The notes beneath the pieces are model-generated. The model saw only the letters and a program-made list of their open reading frames with translations. It did not search any database and was not told the origin of the DNA. From Caldithrix sp. (GTDB lineage: Bacteria; Zhuqueibacterota; Zhuqueibacteria; Thermofontimicrobiales; Sulfurfontimicrobiaceae): a DNA stretch of 64,000 nt. The DNA is taken from positions 70,270 through 134,269 of the forward strand of contig DYKB01000005.1 of the NCBI GenBank assembly GCA_020722815.1. Direction: 5' to 3'. Below are positions 8,735 to 18,004 of this stretch, in pieces (positions within the stretch are counted from its first letter, which is position 1; every line of letters starts with the position of its first letter). The position numbers were made by a program, and so were the translations under genes.

Positions 8735-11700
8735 ATGCCAGTGAATTCAAAAACGCCCATTTTGCTCTTCAAAGCGCAGGGACAGGGAAATCCGGAAGGG
8801 CACACGTGCTGGATAATTTCAAAAGCACCCTATCAAATTCAACCTGGTGACTTTTTGGAATATGATCTTTTTATTGATAAAATTGCCTTTCAACTTCAGA
8901 CCGGCCTTGATTTGCAATTTAAATCAGCCAAAAGAATGAGTGACATGGGACTGGTGGATCAATTTGGAACCGTTGCAAATGCCTGGTTTCCAGTACTGGA
9001 TGCCGGCGATTCCTGGTTTCACCGACAGATTGATCTGTCCGGTATTGCTGGTGAAACTATCGTCAACTGCCAGATTGCCTACATGGGGAGTCTGCCTGAA
9101 ATCTATCTTGCCTGTTTTGCCGGAATTCGAATCCGACGCGGTGAACGGGTGGTTCATCCTATTTTCGAAAATGATCCACCAACCTGTTTTGAACTCAGTC
9201 GAAAAAAAGCGTTTTCAGGAGAAGAGATTCATTGTATTCGTTGGGAAGAATATCGCGCGTACAAATTAAAATTTATCGAACCGGCCAAATTATCGCCAGA
9301 AATTCAAACAGCACAGCAACTTCAGAAAATATACCTGGATAAATCATCTGAATGGCAGCCATTGTTGACACAAGCGGAGAATGCGCTTGATCTCAAGGCA
9401 TACCTCGAATCGAATGATGAAAAATTCGCACAGTCATTGACAAAAATTCAAAAAATTTTATCACCAATTTTCGCACACGCAAAAAACTTTACCTTGCACC
9501 TTGTTGGCCACGCCCACATCGATATGAACTGGCTCTGGGTCTGGAATGAAACCCTGGCAGTCATTCGTCGCGATTTCGAAACCATGACCAAATTAATGGC
9601 AGAATTTCCAGCTTTTCATTTCTCACAAAGTCAGGCCGTTACGTACAAAGCCATTGAAAAAGCCTATCCTGATATTTTTCGCCAGATTCAAAAATATGTG
9701 GAACGAAAACAGTGGGAAATCACAGCTTCAATGTGGGTGGAAGGCGATGAAAACATGACCTCCGGTGAAGCGCTGGTTCGCCAATTTTTGCTGGGTAAAC
9801 GTTATATTATGAAAAAATTTGGCGTTGAACCGGTTGTTTGCTGGCAACCAGACCTTTTTGGCCACGTCTGGACCATGCCACAGATTATTAAAAAATGTGG
9901 TTCACAATATTATTTTTTCATGCGTTGTCCCAAAGACGGAATTACAGCGTTCTGGTGGCAGGGGCCGGATGGTTCGAAGGTGCTGGCATATCACTCGCCC
10001 AATTATAATGGGACCATCAATAATTCAATCGCGAATTTTCCCTTACAACTTTATCAGCAAGAAAAAATATCGCACTATCTTCACAGCTATGGCGTTGGCG
10101 ATCATGGCGGGGGACCAACACGACGTGATATTGAAACAATTCTGGACCTGCAACAAAATCCATCCATGCCAACGATAAAATTTGATTCGGTGGCGGGCTA
10201 CTTTGAGAGTCTTTTAGCATCAGGCGCCGAATTACCAATTGTGAATGATGAATTACAGTTTATTTTCCCCGGCTGTTACACCACTCACGCCGATATTAAA
10301 CTTCGCAATCGCCGGTGTGAAAATCTTTTTCCGGTGCTCGAATTTTTTTCACTCATGGCCTGGCCGTACGAGTTGGCTTACCCGGAATTTATTCTGGATC
10401 AGGGGTGGGAACGGACCTGCTTTAATCATTTTCATGATATTTTGCCCGGTTCAGGAATACATGCCGCGTATCAGGAAACCCTGCCCATTACGGATGGCAT
10501 GATCGCGGCCGGAGAAGCCGCGCTGGAACGCAGTCTCCGAACAATTGCGGAACAAATAAATACCAATCTTTATCCGGATAAAAAGCCACTGATTGTATTT
10601 AATCCAACCAATTGGGACCGGACCGATGTCGTTCAAATTCGGATAAATCTGAACGCGGCTGAATACATCGAACTGTTGGATGCTCAGCAGCAGCTTATCC
10701 CCTGTCAGCTTATCAATCGGACATCAACTGAATCGACACTTCTTTTTATTGCTGAACGGGTTCCATCAATGGGATACAAAACCTATTGGTGGGCTAAATG
10801 TCGGGCAGCAGCCGATTTTTCAACGGATTTGAAATCAACTTCAGACTATGAATTTGAGAATCAATATTATCTCCTCAAAATCGATCCAAATTCAGGAAAT
10901 ATCACCAGCCTGACTGAAAAAGATAATAGTCGCGAATACATCACACCGGGGCAAAAGGGAAATGTATTTCAGCTCTATTATGAAAAACCGGGTGAAATGT
11001 CTGCCTGGGTTATTGGTGAAATTGAACGAATCGTCAAACTGACGTACCCAACCCGGATCGATTTGCTTGAAAAAGGTCCAGTCCGGATTTTATTACAGGT
11101 TACGTATCAACATGGAAATTCAGAATTTATTCAACAAATCGCCTTGTACTCAAAAATGCGGCGAATTGATTTTCCCTGTTATATTGACTGGTATGAACAG
11201 GGGACGCGTCAGGAAAGTAGCCCGATGTTAAAAGTCTGCTTTCCGATTAACATGAACCCGGCTGAAGTAACGGCAACATTTGACATCCCTTTTGGCCATA
11301 TCGTCCGGCCGGCAAATGGCGAGGAGGTGCCTGCGCAGAAATGGATAGACATATCAAATCACCAATTTGGGGTGAGTTTACTCAATGATTGTAAATATGG
11401 GCATAATGTTAACAGTAATGTCATGCATCTGACGCTGTTGCGCTGCTCATTCGAACCCGATCAGGAGCCGGATCAGGGGGCGCAACGATTTACTTATGCC
11501 CTGTTGCCACATGCTGATTCATGGAGAGAGTGCACAACCGATCGGGAAGGGCTGGCATTAAATCAACCCCTTCGAGCGGTTCAGGTTCAACCACGAGCCG
11601 GCCATTTGCCGCCTGAATATTCTTTTATTTCGGTTTCGATGCCCAATGTCATCATATCCGCCATGAAAAAAAGTGAAGAAAGTGATGCCATTATCTTCCG

Positions 11701-11926
11701 TTTTTATGAATCACACGGTCAGGCGACAGAAGTTGAATTTAATTTTGCTTTCACTCTAAAATCAGTTGTCGAAACCGATATGCTTGAACGAGAGCTGGAA
11801 AATGGACAAATTTCGCATTTACAAAATAGTTTTATAACGAATTTAACACCCTTTGAAATTAAAACTTTCAAAATCGTTCGTGAACCATTTAAATGGCCTA
11901 AAAGGCATGGTTTTCTACCGGTTTAA
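8735..11926 (+). CDS. GH38 alpha-mannosidase
   Basis: 1063 residues. An N-terminal beta-rich domain (about 1-150) precedes the GH38 catalytic domain, which begins LHLVGHAHIDMNWLW (zinc ligands H259, H261-x-D263 by my count). The nucleophile Asp stands in CWQPDLFGH (D373). The central helical domain contains FNHFHDILPGSG, a hallmark of the family, and beta-sandwich domains fill the C-terminal half. The enzyme removes alpha-linked mannose. There is no signal peptide, so it acts in the cytosol. AAAGGA stands before the ATG. It is the first plus-strand gene of this region and shows no operon partner upstream. Confidence 0.93.
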   Translation: MPVNSKTPILLFKAQGQGNPEGHTCWIISKAPYQIQPGDFLEYDLFIDKIAFQLQTGLDLQFKSAKRMSDMGLVDQFGTVANAWFPVLDAGDSWFHRQIDLSGIAGETIVNCQIAYMGSLPEIYLACFAGIRIRRGERVVHPIFENDPPTCFELSRKKAFSGEEIHCIRWEEYRAYKLKFIEPAKLSPEIQTAQQLQKIYLDKSSEWQPLLTQAENALDLKAYLESNDEKFAQSLTKIQKILSPIFAHAKNFTLHLVGHAHIDMNWLWVWNETLAVIRRDFETMTKLMAEFPAFHFSQSQAVTYKAIEKAYPDIFRQIQKYVERKQWEITASMWVEGDENMTSGEALVRQFLLGKRYIMKKFGVEPVVCWQPDLFGHVWTMPQIIKKCGSQYYFFMRCPKDGITAFWWQGPDGSKVLAYHSPNYNGTINNSIANFPLQLYQQEKISHYLHSYGVGDHGGGPTRRDIETILDLQQNPSMPTIKFDSVAGYFESLLASGAELPIVNDELQFIFPGCYTTHADIKLRNRRCENLFPVLEFFSLMAWPYELAYPEFILDQGWERTCFNHFHDILPGSGIHAAYQETLPITDGMIAAGEAALERSLRTIAEQINTNLYPDKKPLIVFNPTNWDRTDVVQIRINLNAAEYIELLDAQQQLIPCQLINRTSTESTLLFIAERVPSMGYKTYWWAKCRAAADFSTDLKSTSDYEFENQYYLLKIDPNSGNITSLTEKDNSREYITPGQKGNVFQLYYEKPGEMSAWVIGEIERIVKLTYPTRIDLLEKGPVRILLQVTYQHGNSEFIQQIALYSKMRRIDFPCYIDWYEQGTRQESSPMLKVCFPINMNPAEVTATFDIPFGHIVRPANGEEVPAQKWIDISNHQFGVSLLNDCKYGHNVNSNVMHLTLLRCSFEPDQEPDQGAQRFTYALLPHADSWRECTTDREGLALNQPLRAVQVQPRAGHLPPEYSFISVSMPNVIISAMKKSEESDAIIFRFYESHGQATEVEFNFAFTLKSVVETDMLERELENGQISHLQNSFITNLTPFEIKTFKIVREPFKWPKRHGFLPV

Positions 11927-12049
11927 TAAATCCGCAGGAAAACAAGTTTTAATTCGTATCAATAAACACTACAATTCAATTATTTAATTTGACATTTAAA
12001 CACGATTTGCAAAAAAATTGCTACTTATTTTCAGTAGATGGAGGGAAAA

Positions 12050-12679
12050 ATGGGGATAACGATACATTTCAAAGGTCAGATTACAAATTTAAATCTGATT
12101 CCCCGGTTGCCGGAAGAGATGGTAGATATCTGTCAGGCCATGGGTTGGAAATATCATCTCTGGAACGAGGATTTGAACCGCCCTTGCGATGCCAGATTAG
12201 TCCATCACGAAAACAGGGCAGAAATAATTGGACATCTTCCTTTACAGGGTATCTCGATAAATATCGATGAAAAAAATGAATCACTTGATATTTTGTTCAA
12301 TCCTGCGAGGAAATTATCGAATTTTATGCGTGAAATAATGGTCTTAGAGGGCTCACTTGAAAAAGATTTCGCCTGGAATTTCACCAAAACGCAATTTGGC
12401 AAAGTCGACTCGCATATTGCCACGGTAAATTTATTGAAATACATCCGGGCGAAGTATGTGCCTGATTTGGAAGTTATTGATGAAGGTGGTTATTGGGAGA
12501 CTGAAGATAAAAATACCTTGCTGGAAAAAAGAGGATTTATTTTTAATAAAATCAATCAATTAGAAAATGCATTGTCATCAATCGAGATTCCACCGGACAG
12601 CAGTCCTGACGAAATTATCAATAAACTCGAAGAAGTACTGACAAAATTGCAACAATCCCCTCCCATTCAAGATCAATAA
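12050..12679 (+). CDS. Conserved protein of unknown function
   Basis: 209 residues starting MGITIHFKGQ. An ATG four codons earlier (12038) overlaps the GGAGGG ribosome site, so the second ATG is preferred. The protein is soluble, without signal peptide or membrane segment. The middle holds WNFTKTQFGKVDSHIATVNL and DEGGYWETED, which look like conserved-family signatures; the C-terminus is a charged coiled coil of about 50 residues. I recall similar MGITIHF-type uncharacterised proteins in diverse bacteria but cannot name a function. It stands alone between the mannosidase and uppP. Confidence 0.8.
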   Translation: MGITIHFKGQITNLNLIPRLPEEMVDICQAMGWKYHLWNEDLNRPCDARLVHHENRAEIIGHLPLQGISINIDEKNESLDILFNPARKLSNFMREIMVLEGSLEKDFAWNFTKTQFGKVDSHIATVNLLKYIRAKYVPDLEVIDEGGYWETEDKNTLLEKRGFIFNKINQLENALSSIEIPPDSSPDEIINKLEEVLTKLQQSPPIQDQ

Positions 12680-12793
12680 TTCATTAAGAAAATTTTGCTT
12701 GCAATATTATCAGAATTAAGTTATATTAAAATTTATCTAAATCACGAATTCTATTATTCAAAATCAAATGGAAACGGGTAAAGGATTACACAC

Positions 12794-13630
12794 ATGAGTT
12801 TAATTCAAGCGATTTTATTAGGACTGATTCAGGGATTGACAGAATTTTTACCAGTTAGTAGTTCAGGGCATCTTGTGCTTGGTCAATTTGTTCTGGGTGT
12901 TGATCAGGCAACGAAAAATGAAATCGGGGTTGCCTTCGAAGTATTTGTTCATTTTGGTACTTTATTAGCGGTTGTGACTGTTTATTGGCGTGATATTTTA
13001 GGAATGATAAAAGCTTTTTTCTCTATTTTTTCATTCAATCGACCCTCATTGGAGGATAAATATCATCAGGATGCTGACTTTAAAATGATGGTTTTAATAT
13101 TAATCGGATCACTTCCGGCTGGAATACTGGGCATTGCCTTGAAAGATATTATCGAAGAGGCTTTTGTAAATCCATTATTAGTTTGCTCTATGTTAATCGT
13201 CACCGCCGGAATTTTATTTTCAACCCGATATTTATTAAAAGAAAATCAGAAATTAGGCTTTACGAATTCCCTGATTATTGGTTTTGCACAGGCATTTGCA
13301 ATAACTCCCGGTATTTCACGGAGTGGTTCTACGATTAGTACAGGCTTATTTATGGGATTGGATCGCGAAACCGCGGCGAAATTTTCCTTTTTACTTTCAG
13401 TTCCTGTCATTGCTGGCGCGACCATCCTTGAAATCAAGAACGTCGTGGCACATCCACCGGCCGGTACAATGATTATTAATTTTATTGCAGGGACACTTGT
13501 CGCCTATATTTCAGGACTTATCGCGATAAAATTTTTGTTAGCGATTATTAAAAAAGGAAAGCTGGAAGTTTTTGCTTATTACTGCTTGATTGTTGGCATT
13601 TTTGGAGTGAGTTGGCTTTTATTAAAATAG
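12794..13630 (+). CDS. uppP: Undecaprenyl-diphosphatase
   Basis: 278 residues, all membrane helices. Both family motifs are present: LIQGLTEFLPVSSSGH near the N-terminus and ITPGISRSGSTISTG in the second half. The enzyme recycles undecaprenyl pyrophosphate to the monophosphate carrier for peptidoglycan and O-antigen synthesis and gives some bacitracin resistance. The ATG follows AAAGGA at eight bases. The NSS transporter begins 28 bases later on the same strand. Confidence 0.96.
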   Translation: MSLIQAILLGLIQGLTEFLPVSSSGHLVLGQFVLGVDQATKNEIGVAFEVFVHFGTLLAVVTVYWRDILGMIKAFFSIFSFNRPSLEDKYHQDADFKMMVLILIGSLPAGILGIALKDIIEEAFVNPLLVCSMLIVTAGILFSTRYLLKENQKLGFTNSLIIGFAQAFAITPGISRSGSTISTGLFMGLDRETAAKFSFLLSVPVIAGATILEIKNVVAHPPAGTMIINFIAGTLVAYISGLIAIKFLLAIIKKGKLEVFAYYCLIVGIFGVSWLLLK

Positions 13631-13658
13631 AATAAAAATCTAAAGATGGAGCCGGAGA

Positions 13659-15140
13659 ATGCAGCGTGAAAAATATTTTTCTCGTTGGGGAATTATCATG
13701 GCCGCGCTGGGAATGGCTATTGGAACCGGAAATATCTGGCGTTTCCCCCGAATTCTGGCCAACAATGGCGGGGGAGCCTTTCTTATTCCCTGGACCATTT
13801 TTCTCTTTCTCTGGTCAATCCCCCTGCTCATCACAGAATTCGCCATTGGACAATATACGCGAAAAGGTCTTGCAGGCGCTGTTGGCAAGTTGTTAGGGGA
13901 CTCCTACAACTGGATGGGGGGATTCATTGGAATCTGTGCCACCGCGATTATGTTCTATTACGCCGTCGTTACCGGCTGGTGCCTTAAATATTTCGTCGCC
14001 TCGCTAAGTGGAAGTCTGGCGGAAACGCTTCAGAAGGGCGGGACCGTCTTTTGGGATTCATTTATCAATTCAGGCTTCGAACCAATTTTATATCATCTAC
14101 TCGCGATATCGATTGGTTCGTTAATTATTTATCGAGGTGTCGTCACAGGAATTGAGCGCGCCAATAAAATTATGATTCCGACCCTGGTCGTACTTTTAAT
14201 GTTTACGGCAATCCGGGCATTAACCTTACCGGGTGCACTAAATGGAATTAACTATCTGTTCAATCCGGATTGGCAGCGCTTAACAGACTATAAAATATGG
14301 TTAGAAGCACTTTCTCAATCGGCCTGGTCCACTGGCGCTGGTTGGGGTCTCCTGCTGACTTATGCTACCTATACCCGTCGGCGGGAAGATATTGTTTTAA
14401 ATAGTTTTATTACCGGTTTTGGAGATAACAGTGCCTCGTTATTAGCCAGTCTGGCCATTTTCCCGGCCGTTTTTGCCCTGGCTCCTTTACTGGGTGCGGA
14501 TCCGGCTGCAAAATTGATCGAATCAGGTCCAGCCAGCACGGGTTTAACATTCATCTGGATGCCTCAGCTTTTTCAAAAAATGCCGATGGGATCCGTTTTT
14601 ATGCCCTTATTTTTCTTGACATTAAGCTTTGCGGCATTTTCGTCACTGATCTCGATGTTTGTCCTGGCAGTCCGCATGTTAAACGATTGGGGCATCTCAC
14701 AAAAACGGGCCGTGATCTGGGTAGCGAGTGTCGGATTTCTACTGGGGATACCATCGGCTGTCAATTTGACATTCTTTGAAAATCAGGATTGGGTCTGGGG
14801 ATTGGGACTTCTGGTTAATGGATTATTTTTAACGATTATTGTATGTAAATACGGCGTGACTCATTTTCGTCTAACGATTATTAATTCGGCTGAAAATGAT
14901 TTTTCGACTGGTCGCTGGTACGATTTTTTAATGAAATATATTTTACCGATTGAATTTTTTGCCTTGATGAGCTGGTGGTTTTATCAGGCTAGTGGCTGGC
15001 AAACAGAATGGTGGAATCCATTTAAGGGCCTGAGTATCGGTACCTGTCTTTTTCAATGGGGGATCGTTATGCTGCTTTTAATTATTTTTAATAAAAAGTT
15101 ATCCCAAAAATTATCACCAAATACCGGAGGTCAATCATGA
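13659..15140 (+). CDS. NSS-family sodium-dependent amino-acid transporter
   Basis: 493 residues with about 11-12 membrane helices. The N-terminus (SRWGIIMAALGMAIGTGNIW followed by RFP) is the NSS signature of the sodium and substrate site in helix 1; GGGAFLIPW and the unwound helix 6 region follow. The next gene is the small subunit of the methionine/alanine-type importer, overlapping by ATGA, so the substrate is probably a neutral amino acid such as methionine or alanine. The ATG stands after GGAGCCGGAGA. Confidence 0.93.
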   Translation: MQREKYFSRWGIIMAALGMAIGTGNIWRFPRILANNGGGAFLIPWTIFLFLWSIPLLITEFAIGQYTRKGLAGAVGKLLGDSYNWMGGFIGICATAIMFYYAVVTGWCLKYFVASLSGSLAETLQKGGTVFWDSFINSGFEPILYHLLAISIGSLIIYRGVVTGIERANKIMIPTLVVLLMFTAIRALTLPGALNGINYLFNPDWQRLTDYKIWLEALSQSAWSTGAGWGLLLTYATYTRRREDIVLNSFITGFGDNSASLLASLAIFPAVFALAPLLGADPAAKLIESGPASTGLTFIWMPQLFQKMPMGSVFMPLFFLTLSFAAFSSLISMFVLAVRMLNDWGISQKRAVIWVASVGFLLGIPSAVNLTFFENQDWVWGLGLLVNGLFLTIIVCKYGVTHFRLTIINSAENDFSTGRWYDFLMKYILPIEFFALMSWWFYQASGWQTEWWNPFKGLSIGTCLFQWGIVMLLLIIFNKKLSQKLSPNTGGQS

Positions 15141-15259
15141 CACTCCAAACAATTCTAATGATGAGTTGCATGCTCCTTTTCTTTTGGGGAGGATTTATCT
15201 GGTTATTGTTTATTGCAATCCATAAAGATGATAAAAAGATAAAAAATTTAGAGGATTGA
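15137..15259 (+). CDS. MetS-like small subunit of NSS transporter
   Basis: A 40-residue frame, MTLQTILMMSCMLLFFWGGF then IWLLFIAIHKDDKK, overlaps the transporter stop by ATGA, with GGAGG seven bases upstream of its ATG. It has one membrane helix and a short charged tail. This is the pattern of the methionine/alanine import small subunit (MetS type), which is needed for activity of the large NSS subunit in Corynebacterium. The overlap implies translational coupling. It is too small for most gene finders. Confidence 0.85.
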   Translation: MTLQTILMMSCMLLFFWGGFIWLLFIAIHKDDKKIKNLED

Positions 15260-15358
15260 TTCAGCTCACAGGGTGATTTTGGTTCAGTGAAATAACTCCT
15301 GGGATTTTGATCTTCTCTGAATGCAGGAATCCAGAATATATAAAAATAATTTAATAAA

Positions 15359-16351
15359 ATGGATTATAATCAATTTTTCAAAGATTTGAAAGCGAATAAA
15401 ATAGCGCCGGTTTATCTGTTCTGGGGTGAAGAGAATTATTTGCTGGAAGAAGCGATTAAAACGCTGATAGAAAAACTGGTTGACCCGGCGACGGCGGACT
15501 TCAATCTGGATGTTTTTTATGCCAGTGAAGTCGATGGGGCGAAAATACTTCAAACGGCGACTTCTTTTCCAATTATGGCAGAATATCGTGTAGTTGTCGT
15601 CAAAGAACTGGATCGCTTGAAAACTCAAGGTCTCCAATTAATGAGCAGCTATGCAAAAAAGCCATCCAATACCACCTGTCTGATTTTGACAGCGTCAGAA
15701 TTGAACTTTCGTTTAAAACCATTTCAGGAATTAAAAAAATCGGCTCAGGAAGTTGAATTTAAACAATTGTATGATAATCAGGTATTAAACTGGATTAAAC
15801 AATATGTAAATGAAAAAAAATATACCATTACTGAAGAAGCAATTACGCTAATTCATGAAAATGTTGGCAATTCACTTCGTGAACTGGTAAACGAATTCGA
15901 TAAAATTTTCTTAAATTCCGGCGAGCGAAAACAGATTGAAGGAAACGATGTCCGTCATGTTGTTGGACTATCGCGTGACTTTTCCATTTTTGAACTACTT
16001 AATTTTATTGGCGAACGTCAAATTAGAGCGGCATTGACGACCCTTGCCCGAATTCTGGAGTTGGGGGAATCACCAATTAAAATCATAACCATGTTAACGA
16101 GACATTTTGGAATTCTACTAAAAGTTAGGCACGGACAAAGAACGGGTTTACCACAAAATCAAGTGGCAAGTATTGCCGGTGTGGCGCCATTTTTTTTAAA
16201 TGATTATCAGAGACAGGCCAGGAATTTTACCCCGGAACAGGTTCAAAAAGCTTTCCATTCATTGATGAAAGCCGATATTGCCCTTAAATCAAGTTCTCAA
16301 AAACCATTTGTGATACTTGAATTATTGATTTATAATTTGATTAAAAATTAA
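15359..16351 (+). CDS. holA: DNA polymerase III subunit delta
   Basis: 330 residues, the usual HolA size. The N-terminus (IAPVYLFWGEENYLLEEAIK) is the typical delta-subunit start of an AAA-like fold without a functional Walker A. The later segment ITEEAITLIHENVGNSLREL and the C-terminal KSSSQKPFVILELLIYNL also fit. Delta opens the beta clamp in the clamp loader. No clear ribosome site precedes the ATG at 15359. The ECF sigma gene follows 40 bases later. Confidence 0.92.
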   Translation: MDYNQFFKDLKANKIAPVYLFWGEENYLLEEAIKTLIEKLVDPATADFNLDVFYASEVDGAKILQTATSFPIMAEYRVVVVKELDRLKTQGLQLMSSYAKKPSNTTCLILTASELNFRLKPFQELKKSAQEVEFKQLYDNQVLNWIKQYVNEKKYTITEEAITLIHENVGNSLRELVNEFDKIFLNSGERKQIEGNDVRHVVGLSRDFSIFELLNFIGERQIRAALTTLARILELGESPIKIITMLTRHFGILLKVRHGQRTGLPQNQVASIAGVAPFFLNDYQRQARNFTPEQVQKAFHSLMKADIALKSSSQKPFVILELLIYNLIKN

Positions 16352-16391
16352 ATGCTTCATAATATAAGCAAAAAGCATAAAAGGAAAATGA

Positions 16392-16985
16392 ATGGCACCG
16401 AGTGCTGAAAAATCGACTCACCCAACTGATGAAGAATTAATTGAAAGATTTCAACATGGCGATTTATATGCGTTTGATTTAATTGTAAAGCGTTATAAAA
16501 ATCAATTACTTAACTTCATTTTTCGATTTTTAGGAAATCAGGAAGAAGCTGAAGATCTGGTTCAGGAAACCTTTCTGCGCGTTTATAAAAATCGACGGGC
16601 GTATCGTAAAGTAGCAAAATTTTCTACCTGGATATACACCATTGCGGGAAATCTGGCAAAAACTGAACTTCGTAAACGAAAAAGGCGTAAAATATTCTCA
16701 ATCACCGATCTGGGCTATGAAGAGAAAGATTATGAAATCAGCGATATGGCTTTTAGCCCCGAGGATCAAGTGAATGGACTGATTACTGAGGAGATTGTCC
16801 AGCGGGAAATCGAAAGCCTCTCCCCAAAATTTCGCGAAGTAATTATTTTACGCGATATACAGGAACTTTCGTATGAAGAAATTAGTAAAATTGTCAGAAT
16901 ACCATTAGGGACAGTAAAATCAAGAGTAAACCGCGGCCGCCTAAAACTGCAAGAACGTTTGAAACCATATTTGCCGCGCGAATAG
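16392..16985 (+). CDS. ECF-type RNA polymerase sigma factor
   Basis: 197 residues. Region 2 (RYKNQLLNFIFRFLGNQEEA, then EDLVQETFLRVYKN) and region 4 (LSPKFREVIILRDIQELSYE, then EISKIVRIPLGTVKSRVNRG) are complete and joined by a short linker, the ECF/RpoE layout. It directs RNA polymerase to a small stress or envelope regulon. The next gene is a zinc-finger anti-sigma factor, its probable partner, and an HtrA-like protein follows, the usual envelope-stress arrangement. Confidence 0.93.
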   Translation: MAPSAEKSTHPTDEELIERFQHGDLYAFDLIVKRYKNQLLNFIFRFLGNQEEAEDLVQETFLRVYKNRRAYRKVAKFSTWIYTIAGNLAKTELRKRKRRKIFSITDLGYEEKDYEISDMAFSPEDQVNGLITEEIVQREIESLSPKFREVIILRDIQELSYEEISKIVRIPLGTVKSRVNRGRLKLQERLKPYLPRE

Positions 16986-17324
16986 CCGGCAAACAGGTTA
17001 AAATGACCCTGATGATTTCGATCATTACTGTCATATAAATTTCTATTTGCACTGCAAGGATTTTATCCATCTTTTTAGTCAGTCCTTGATTTATTTTAAT
17101 AAATTGAGTGAACTGATAAAAAGTCATTCAGTATAAAAGGATAGAACTCAGTATTTATAGAAATACAGGTGGGTTCAATTCAGGAAATGCCTCCATAGCA
17201 TTCGCAACAGCGACTTATACAAAATTTCTATGACAGTCAAATTGCGCACGATTTTTGTATACACGAAAAAGACATGCGGTAATACAAAAATAGTGGGATT
17301 AGTATTGGAAATAAGGGGCTGCCT
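16986..17324 (+). other. Gap between sigma and anti-sigma genes, nothing recognised
   Basis: 339 bases of AT-rich sequence with no open frame of note and no clear hairpin. It is long for a sigma/anti-sigma pair, which are usually adjacent. An extra promoter for the anti-sigma gene, perhaps one recognised by the ECF factor itself, could lie here, but I saw no AAC/GTCA-type pair at proper spacing that I trust. Confidence 0.35.
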
Positions 17325-17924
17325 ATGCAAAAATGTGACTGTTTAAAACAGTATTTTTCTGACTATTTAGAAAAACAACTTGATTCACAAAAAACTGCTT
17401 TAGTTGAACAGCATCTTCAGGATTGCGTTCAATGCCAAAAAACGCTTAACCGGTTGAAAATGGTCAAGAGTCATTTATCTCAATTAAAGCCCATTAAAAC
17501 CAGTCCTGATTTTGACACCGTGCTGCATACACGAATCCGACTGGAATCAAGTCTGGAGCGACGAAGTTGGTTTCCTCGGAGTGCCGATTGGTCGATAAAG
17601 GTTCCGATTTACGCAGCTTCACTTTCAATTATTTTATTGGTTTCGATTCTGATAAACCGGGAATTTAGTCAGCCGCCTAAAAGTAATCTTCTTCCAATTT
17701 CATTGATGAAGGCGGATTCTCAGTTAGCGAATACCAAAAATTTAAATCCGGACCGATACGAAATTGATGTTTACCCCGTTCATAAAATTTCTCCCCAGAT
17801 CGTGGCCGATAAGTCCACGAATCTCGTACGATCGGATAAACCCGATACAACTCAGGAAAAACAAACGCCCAACGCTCAAACACCCCAAAAGATAATGATT
17901 CATACAACCAATTTTACATTTTAA
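17325..17924 (+). CDS. Zinc-finger anti-sigma factor
   Basis: 199 residues. The N-terminal domain carries the ZAS motif H30-x3-C34-x2-C37 (EQHLQDCVQCQ), with an additional Cys pair at 4 and 6. One membrane helix follows (about 91-107, VPIYAASLSIILLVSILI) and a 90-residue periplasmic tail without a recognised domain, rich in Pro, Gln and Thr. It should hold the neighbouring ECF sigma factor at the membrane until a signal releases it. AAGGGG precedes the ATG. Confidence 0.88.
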   Translation: MQKCDCLKQYFSDYLEKQLDSQKTALVEQHLQDCVQCQKTLNRLKMVKSHLSQLKPIKTSPDFDTVLHTRIRLESSLERRSWFPRSADWSIKVPIYAASLSIILLVSILINREFSQPPKSNLLPISLMKADSQLANTKNLNPDRYEIDVYPVHKISPQIVADKSTNLVRSDKPDTTQEKQTPNAQTPQKIMIHTTNFTF

Positions 17925-18004
17925 GTTATGCTGACTTTATTGTAGAATTGAAATAGTGTAATCAGTTGGAATTCGATAATCAGAAAATATGGCAATTCAG
18001 GAAA

